DNA of 9,520 bases, from positions 1 to 9,520 of the forward strand of contig JASLCO010000128.1 of NCBI GenBank assembly GCA_030146505.1, read 5' to 3'. Below, one piece after another: positions 5,194 through 9,520 of this stretch (its first letter is position 1; every line of letters begins with the position of its first letter). A program made the position numbers and the translations under genes. The notes under the pieces were generated by a model. It made no database searches, was not told where the DNA came from, and saw only the letters and a program-made list of their open reading frames with translations. The DNA is from Moraxellaceae bacterium. Lineage in GTDB: Bacteria > Pseudomonadota > Gammaproteobacteria > Pseudomonadales > Moraxellaceae.

Positions 5194-6494
5194 AACACCC
5201 GCACGGTCACCGCCACGAAAACCTGAATGTCCGTGCACTGGCGGCGCGTGCCCTGGCGCCCGTACTGGCCGGACGTGAATCCCTGAGCGATACCCTGCCT
5301 GCCGTGCTGAGCCAGGCACCCGCGCAGGACCGCGGCCTGCTGCAGGCGATTGCCTTCACCACCTGCCGCCACGCCCTGCATTACCGCCAGCTGCTCAAGC
5401 CCATGCTGCAAAAGGCACCGGCCGCGCCCGTGGAAGCCCTGCTGCTGGCCGGTCTCGCCCAATTGCGTGACCTGCGCATTCCCGATCATGCAGCGCTCAG
5501 TGAAACCGTGAATGCCGCGCGCCAGCTCGGCCAGGACCGCAGCACCGGACTCATCAATGCCGTACTGCGCCGCTACCTGCGCGAAAAAGATGCGCTGGAA
5601 GCCGAAGCCGCCGGTTCTGCGCACGCGCATCCGGACTGGCTGAAAACCGCGCTGCAAAAAGACTGGGGCGCAGAGCAGGCCCAGGCGCTGATGCAGGCCG
5701 GCAATACCGAAGGCCCGCTCACCCTGCGCGTGAATCTGCGCCAGGGCACACGGGAAAACTATCTGCAGCGCCTGCAGGATGCAGAGACAGCCGCCAGCGC
5801 CACCCCGTTCAGCGCAGCCGGCATACGCGCGGAAAATGTCGGTGACGTGCGCCTGCTGCCGGGCTTTGCCGATGGCGATGTTTCCGTGCAGGACGAAGCC
5901 GCCCAGCTTTCCGCCTTTCTGCTGGATTGCCAGCCCGGCATGCGTGTGCTGGATGCCTGTGCCGCCCCCGGCGGGAAAACCGCGCATCTGCTGGAGCACA
6001 CGGAAAACCTGGCGCTGACAGCACTGGATATTTCACCCGACCGCTGCGCGCGCATTGAAGAAAACCTGCAGCGTCTGCGCCTGAATGCCGATGTCATCGC
6101 GGCCGATGCGGCCGCCCCCAAAAGCTGGTGGGACGGCAAGGCTTTCGACCGCATCCTGCTGGATGCGCCCTGCACGGCCACCGGCGTGATTCGTCGCCAT
6201 CCCGACATCAAGCTGCTGCGCCGTCCTTCCGATGTGCAGCAAACCGTGAAGCTGCAAGCGCAATTGCTGGCCGCCTTGTGGCCGTTGCTGAAATCCGGCG
6301 GCGTCATGCTCTACGCCACCTGCTCGCTGCTGAAAGACGAAAACGAAAAACAGGTCGCCGCCTTTCTCGCCAAAAACGGCGACGCCACTGAAATGCCGAT
6401 ACAGGGAGCATGGGGCGAAGCCCGCCCGCATGGCCGCCAGCTATTCACCGGCGATACCGACGGCTTTTTCTACGCCCTGATCCGCAAAGACTGA
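5190..6494 (+). CDS. rsmB: 16S rRNA (cytosine-967-C5)-methyltransferase RsmB
   Basis: 434 aa, close to E. coli RsmB (429). It methylates C967 of 16S rRNA using S-adenosylmethionine. An N-terminal NusB-like RNA-binding domain (about residues 8-140; RALAARALAPVL, then DRGLLQAIAFTTCRH) precedes a Rossmann methyltransferase domain. The SAM-binding motif is DACAAPGGKT (from Asp255). Motif IV is DAPCTATGVIRRHPDIK, with Cys328 needed for product release. Motif VI is YATCSLL, with Cys378 the catalytic nucleophile. The start overlaps the fmt stop (ATGA). Coding is intact and GC-rich like def and fmt. In many gammaproteobacteria trkA follows; here a UDG-like gene follows instead. Confidence 0.97.
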   Translation: MKHPHGHRHENLNVRALAARALAPVLAGRESLSDTLPAVLSQAPAQDRGLLQAIAFTTCRHALHYRQLLKPMLQKAPAAPVEALLLAGLAQLRDLRIPDHAALSETVNAARQLGQDRSTGLINAVLRRYLREKDALEAEAAGSAHAHPDWLKTALQKDWGAEQAQALMQAGNTEGPLTLRVNLRQGTRENYLQRLQDAETAASATPFSAAGIRAENVGDVRLLPGFADGDVSVQDEAAQLSAFLLDCQPGMRVLDACAAPGGKTAHLLEHTENLALTALDISPDRCARIEENLQRLRLNADVIAADAAAPKSWWDGKAFDRILLDAPCTATGVIRRHPDIKLLRRPSDVQQTVKLQAQLLAALWPLLKSGGVMLYATCSLLKDENEKQVAAFLAKNGDATEMPIQGAWGEARPHGRQLFTGDTDGFFYALIRKD

Positions 6495-6516
6495 CACCTT
6501 GTCAAAAACCACATCC

Positions 6517-7137
6517 ATGTCGAAGAGCGGGGAAATTGGGCAACTTCTGCGGCGCCTGTCCCGCCAACCGGCCCTTGAATCCGTCACCAATCCTTATCTT
6601 GACTCCGCATTGCTGGCGAACCTGCGCGCTTATTTCGAACTACTTCTGTCATTCCCGTATTCCGGCCACCTGCTGGTGGGAGAAGCACCCGGACACAACG
6701 GCTGTGCGCAATGCGGCATTCCCTTCACCAGCCAGCGCGTCATTAACGAACGGCAGCATCCTTTCATCGTTGCACTGAGACAGCAGACATGGGTGGCGGG
6801 CAATAAAACCGAGATCACCGCCTCCAAAATGTGGAACCAGCTTGAAGGCAAGCAATCTGTCCCGGCTTTCTGGAACACGTTTCCCTTCCATCCCTGGGTG
6901 CCAGGCGCACCCGGCAAGAACAGGAAGCCATCCTCCACGGAAACAGCCATCGGAATGGCTTATCTGGATGCGGTCGTGCACATCCTGCAACCACACACTG
7001 TCGTGGCCGTCGGCAGCGTGGCAGCCGGACTTTTGCACGACCGTTATCCCGAACGTGAATTCCTCACATTTTCCCATCCCAGCATGCGCGGCTATCCGGG
7101 TTTTCTGGCGGGCTTCTCCAAGCTGGGGCTGGCGTGA
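6517..7137 (+). CDS. Uracil-DNA-glycosylase-superfamily protein
   Basis: 206 aa. Motif 1 is LLVGEAPGHNGCAQCGIPF (GEAPG at residues 55-59), resembling the GEAPG..G.PF water-activating loop of family 4/5 UDGs. The second motif is SHPSMRGYPG with His187, the position of the leucine/intercalation loop in the superfamily. FWNTFPFHPW in the middle resembles the segment lining the base pocket. It likely excises deaminated or damaged bases, but substrate is unknown. There are only two Cys (C-x2-C), so the 4Fe-4S cluster of family 4/5 enzymes is absent. ATG 6517 is chosen for codon reasons; TTG 6499, 4 nt after the rsmB stop, would add six residues. Neither has a clear Shine-Dalgarno, so translation may be coupled to rsmB. 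Confidence 0.75.
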   Translation: MSKSGEIGQLLRRLSRQPALESVTNPYLDSALLANLRAYFELLLSFPYSGHLLVGEAPGHNGCAQCGIPFTSQRVINERQHPFIVALRQQTWVAGNKTEITASKMWNQLEGKQSVPAFWNTFPFHPWVPGAPGKNRKPSSTETAIGMAYLDAVVHILQPHTVVAVGSVAAGLLHDRYPEREFLTFSHPSMRGYPGFLAGFSKLGLA

Positions 7138-7156
7138 ACATTTGCTGCCCGCCGGA

Positions 7157-7185
7157 CAGGGCGCGGGCCCTGCACTAGTTTTTTT
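7157..7185 (+). terminator. Candidate intrinsic terminator after the def operon
   Basis: CAGGGC-GCGG-GCCCTG forms a 6-bp GC-rich stem, followed after six bases by seven T residues (7179-7185). It lies 20 bp after the glycosylase stop, in the convergent gap with the TetR gene, whose 3' end it slightly overlaps. The six-base gap before the T-run makes it weaker than the tsaP terminator. Confidence 0.6.
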
Positions 7186-7783
7186 CCGGCGCCTCCAGCA
7201 CCGCCACAATCATGTCGGCCAGGGTGCGCACCAACACCTCTTCACGAATCAGGGTGTTTTCCTGATGCAGGAAACGTATGCAGGTGAAGAGCGTGGAATT
7301 GATCAGCACATAGAGCTTGGCCTCCAGGTCCTGCACGGGATAGTCACGGTAATTGCGCAGGAAATACGGCTGGGCCATGGCCAGGAAAAGCCGCTCGATG
7401 GGATCCAGCAATTTGTCCACCGGCAAGCGGTTCCAGTTGTGCATGAGCTCGCTCAGGACAGGGTCGGAGCGCATGAGATGCAGGCCATAGGCAATCGCCG
7501 TGGACGCCACGGCATGCAGGGAGAGCTGGTTGATCTGCACCACCTCGGCCCGGCGCCGGAAATTCTCGCCCACACCGCGCCCCATGCGTTCCAGCAGCCC
7601 TTCCACCAGCGCCTGCTTGTCGGGGAAATACTGGTAGAGCGAACCGATGCTGACGCCGGCCGTCTCGGCAATATGGTTGGTGGTGGTGTTGTCCAGGCCA
7701 CGCTCGGCCAGGGTGGCGGCAGTGGCGTCCAGCAGGCGCTCCACCAGTTCCCGGGAACGTTTCTGCTGGGGTGGCTTCCTCAT
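7175..7783 (-). CDS. TetR-family transcriptional regulator
   Basis: 202 aa. The N-terminal TetR DNA-binding domain is clear: LLDATAATLAERGLDNTTTNHIAETAGVSIGSLYQYFPDKQAL at about residues 17-59, with the helix-turn-helix at IAETAGVSIGSLYQYF. The C-terminal part (about 70-200) is helical with the usual variable ligand-binding character; it contains HNWNRLPVDKLLDPIERLF. I chose ATG 7783, with GGAGA about 6 nt upstream; an upstream in-frame extension to 7837 would run through the palindromic operator. It is divergent from the DUF2236 gene, and a near-perfect palindrome sits between them, so autoregulation and control of that neighbour are likely. The inducer is unknown. Confidence 0.93.
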   Translation of the reverse strand: MRKPPQQKRSRELVERLLDATAATLAERGLDNTTTNHIAETAGVSIGSLYQYFPDKQALVEGLLERMGRGVGENFRRRAEVVQINQLSLHAVASTAIAYGLHLMRSDPVLSELMHNWNRLPVDKLLDPIERLFLAMAQPYFLRNYRDYPVQDLEAKLYVLINSTLFTCIRFLHQENTLIREEVLVRTLADMIVAVLEAPEKN

Positions 7784-7818
7784 GGTGGTCTCCGGGGCAG
7801 GGCGGCAAATGCGAGTTG

Positions 7819-7840
7819 AATACGAGCAATTGCTCATATT
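7819..7840. promoter_or_regulatory. Palindromic operator candidate for the TetR regulator
   Basis: AATA-x-GAGCAATTGCTC-x-TATT: a perfect 12-bp core palindrome with a 4-bp matching flank on each side and one mismatched pair. Size and symmetry fit a TetR-dimer site. It overlaps a plausible plus-strand promoter (TTGAAT at 7816, TATTAG at 7837, 15-bp spacing), so binding would block transcription of the DUF2236 gene. Confidence 0.78.
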
Positions 7841-7841
7841 A

Positions 7842-7855
7842 GAGTGCCTGCACTC
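7842..7855. promoter_or_regulatory. Second inverted repeat in the divergent region
   Basis: GAGTGC-CT-GCACTC, perfect 6-bp arms with a 2-bp spacer, immediately beside the palindrome at 7819-7840. It falls at the probable transcription start and could be a second protein site or a small leader hairpin. Confidence 0.4.
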
Positions 7856-7873
7856 CCTGCCTCAAGCCACGCC

Positions 7874-9157
7874 ATGAACCACGCCAGCGATATCAGCCCC
7901 GTCCTGCATCCTGTTCCCGAACGCGCCATGCCCTGGCGCATCGCCCGCCTGCAATGGCTGCCGGCCTGGCTCGGCCGCCGCATTTTCGGCAAGCCGCTGG
8001 CGCCCAGTTCCGGGGAATGGCGGGCCGTGCAGCAGGCGCTGTGGCAGGGCGACCCCGCCATGGACAAGGTGGTGGCCTGGATGTTTGAAGGCTCCGCCCG
8101 TGACAACAAGATGCTGTTTGAACAGGCCCTGATGCAGGGCATATCCAGCATGGAAAATCCGCCCGCCCCCCTGCGGGAATTTTTCTCCCATATCGACACG
8201 GCACCCGCCTGGCTAAAACCGGAATTGCTGGAGGAGGGTGCCCACGCGGCGCAACTGGGCGGCATGGTGGCGTTTTATGTGCTGCGCGACATGGCGCTCA
8301 TGGGCGGTTATGTCTATTTCAACAGCATGAACCAGACGCTGGAGCCTGCCGGCGCCCTCTACAAGGACACCTCGCTGCGTCTGGGTGAAACCGGCAAGTG
8401 GCTGCAGGATGTCACCGAGCCCGGCGGCCTTGCCCGCTTCAGCGCCGGCTTCACCACCACGATACGTGTGCGTCTCGTGCATGCCCTGATACGTCGGCAA
8501 CTGCAATCGCGCCCGCAGTGGAACTCTGCCAAATGGGGCATACCCATCAACCAGATGGACATGCTGGCCACTTATCTCGCCTTCGGCCCCGTCACGCTCA
8601 CCGGCTCGCGGCTTTTCGGCGTACCGGTCGGCAAAAAAGAAGCGGCGGCCGTGCTGCACATGTGGCGCTATATCGGCTGGCTGTCCGGGCTGGAAGAACA
8701 ATGGCTGGTGGAAAAAGAAGGGGATGGCCTGCGCAAGCTCTATCACACCTTCCTCACGCACCGTCTGCCGGATGAAAAGATCCGCATGCTGGGCCAGGCC
8801 CTGATGCGCGAACCGCTGCAACGGCATTTGCCCGGCCTGGAAGACAAACCCCTGCGGGCAAAATGGAAACGGTGGTGGCTCTACCAGCTGCACCTCAGCA
8901 ACTCCGCGCTCATTCTCGGCCCGGTGCAGCGCTACCGCCTGGGCGTCCCCCTGTTCATCGTCCCCTGGTATCCGCTGCTCAGTGCTCCCTTCCGTTTCTG
9001 CAAGCTCTGCTGGTACCGCTGGCGCGGTGGCGCGGCACTGGAGCGACTGGCCCAAGAAGGCCGTGAACAACAACAGGCCCTGCTGCGCAGCTATTTCAGG
9101 CAGGGCGAAATCGACATCATCCGTCCCAAGGCAGGACATCCGGCCCATGTGGAATGA
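7874..9157 (+). CDS. DUF2236 / MpaB-type putative haem-dependent oxygenase
   Basis: 427 aa from ATG 7874. It resembles the DUF2236 family (oxygenase MpaB; related to rubber oxygenase Lcp). Conserved features seen in order: HIDTAPAWLKPELLEEG (about residues 107-123), a Gly/Tyr-rich helix, LRLGETGKWLQDVTEPGGL (about 167-185), then TIRVRLVHALIRR with His203 at the position expected for the proximal haem ligand, and WGIPINQMDMLATYLAF. A C-terminal helix cluster follows, with a hydrophobic stretch near LFIVPWYPLLSAPF (about 360-373). A role in oxidising a hydrophobic substrate is inferred from the family only. GTG 7844 gives ten more residues, but would sit within the presumed promoter start region, so ATG 7874 is preferred although no clear Shine-Dalgarno precedes it. 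Likely controlled by the divergent TetR gene. Confidence 0.82.
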   Translation: MNHASDISPVLHPVPERAMPWRIARLQWLPAWLGRRIFGKPLAPSSGEWRAVQQALWQGDPAMDKVVAWMFEGSARDNKMLFEQALMQGISSMENPPAPLREFFSHIDTAPAWLKPELLEEGAHAAQLGGMVAFYVLRDMALMGGYVYFNSMNQTLEPAGALYKDTSLRLGETGKWLQDVTEPGGLARFSAGFTTTIRVRLVHALIRRQLQSRPQWNSAKWGIPINQMDMLATYLAFGPVTLTGSRLFGVPVGKKEAAAVLHMWRYIGWLSGLEEQWLVEKEGDGLRKLYHTFLTHRLPDEKIRMLGQALMREPLQRHLPGLEDKPLRAKWKRWWLYQLHLSNSALILGPVQRYRLGVPLFIVPWYPLLSAPFRFCKLCWYRWRGGAALERLAQEGREQQQALLRSYFRQGEIDIIRPKAGHPAHVE

Positions 9158-9268
9158 TTCGCTGCCCTGACCCGGGCCACGGGCAGGGCGGTCAAGCCGA
9201 CCCCGGGCCAAGCCACTAAGCTGCGTCCCTGAAGCAACAACATAAAACAACAAGAACCGGAGTTCCCG
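9158..9268. other. Intergenic region with a GC-rich hairpin
   Basis: 111 bp. CTGCCC (9162-9167) and GGGCAG (9181-9186) can pair, and a second CCCGGGCC copy lies at about 9202-9210 (first at 9171). There is no T-run, so a factor-independent terminator is doubtful. CGGAG at 9257-9262 is the ribosome binding site of the next gene. Confidence 0.4.
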
Positions 9269-9520
9269 ATGTCTCGGCTCGCCCTGCTCCTTTCCGCCTC
9301 GCTCTCCTTGCTGGCACTGGCCGCGCCATCTGCCCGGGCCGCCCCGCTGACCGCACCGGTATTGTCGGCCGACAGCAAATCGGCACCGGCGCCCCTGCCA
9401 CAGCCCGTGAATATCCGCTTCTGCATTTTCGATCCTGTCGGCGCCAACGGACAGATCGCCAATCTCGCGCGCGATCTTGCCCTGCAGGCACGCAAATGGA
9501 ATCTGCTGGCCGACATCAAG
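9269..9520 (+). CDS. Secreted solute-binding-like protein (AdeT-like), 5' part only
   Basis: 84 codons before the window ends. The N-terminus is a clear Sec signal peptide (MSRLALLLSASLSLLALA, likely cleaved after ARA at about residue 24). It is followed by a Pro/Ala-rich linker and then VNIRFCIFDPVGANGQIANLARDLALQARKW. The F-C-I-F-D-P-x-G-x-x-G start and the following helix resemble the 'putative solute-binding protein' family that includes AdeT of Acinetobacter. CGGAG lies about 8 nt before the ATG. The whole binding domain is outside the window, so the family assignment rests on about 35 residues and function is open. Confidence 0.6.
   Translation, partial: MSRLALLLSASLSLLALAAPSARAAPLTAPVLSADSKSAPAPLPQPVNIRFCIFDPVGANGQIANLARDLALQARKWNLLADIK

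Noticed and set aside
4438..5999. Long minus-strand frames (4438-5178 and 4929-5999)
   Set aside because: Antisense shadows of fmt and rsmB, both with intact catalytic motifs.
9162..9186. Hairpin after the DUF2236 gene as a terminator
   Set aside because: Only a 6-bp stem with a long loop and no T-run.
8213..9253. Minus-strand frame of 346 codons
   Set aside because: Antisense to the DUF2236 gene; low-complexity Ala/Gly/Gln composition and no recognisable domain.
1..9520. CRISPR array, tRNA or rRNA genes, insertion sequence
   Set aside because: No regularly spaced direct repeats, no tRNA-like cloverleaf or rRNA sequence seen, and no transposase frame; the repeats present are attC sites.

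Overview
The window looks like a chromosomal segment of a GC-rich gammaproteobacterium. The evidence is the housekeeping order tsaP(LysM)-def-fmt-rsmB, with the 5' end of dprA on the far side. This is the arrangement known from Pseudomonas-type genomes, where the LysM gene is followed directly by dprA. The genus cannot be fixed. A DUF2236 oxygenase-like gene and an AdeT-like solute-binding gene would fit Pseudomonadales relatives, but that is inference.

Layout. Positions 1-162 (minus) hold the N-terminal 54 codons of dprA. Positions about 309-2305 hold an AT-richer block of small minus-strand genes separated by attC-like recombination sites, i.e. integron gene cassettes with no integrase gene in the window. 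Five cassettes can be delimited, read on the minus strand from the tsaP side: a zinc-ribbon membrane protein, a 3-TM protein, a small membrane protein broken by an in-frame stop, a 2-TM protein, and an exported Cys-rich protein. The array begins about 40 bp beyond a strong intrinsic terminator that closes tsaP (2408-3520, minus).

Divergent from tsaP runs a plus-strand operon: def (peptide deformylase), fmt (Met-tRNA formyltransferase, GTG start), rsmB (16S rRNA m5C967 methyltransferase, 4-nt overlap with fmt), then an atypical uracil-DNA-glycosylase-superfamily protein and a terminator. Def and Fmt are the two halves of the N-formyl-methionine cycle. RsmB modifies the ribosome.

The right side holds a TetR-type regulator (minus) divergent from a DUF2236/MpaB-type putative haem oxygenase (plus). 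Between them are a near-perfect 22-bp palindrome that is the obvious operator candidate and a second 14-bp inverted repeat. The window ends in the 5' part of a secreted solute-binding-like protein gene.

The part most worth attention is the cassette array inserted between tsaP and dprA. It combines intact, half and decayed attC sites, a nonsense-broken cassette gene, and cassettes that all appear to encode membrane or exported products.
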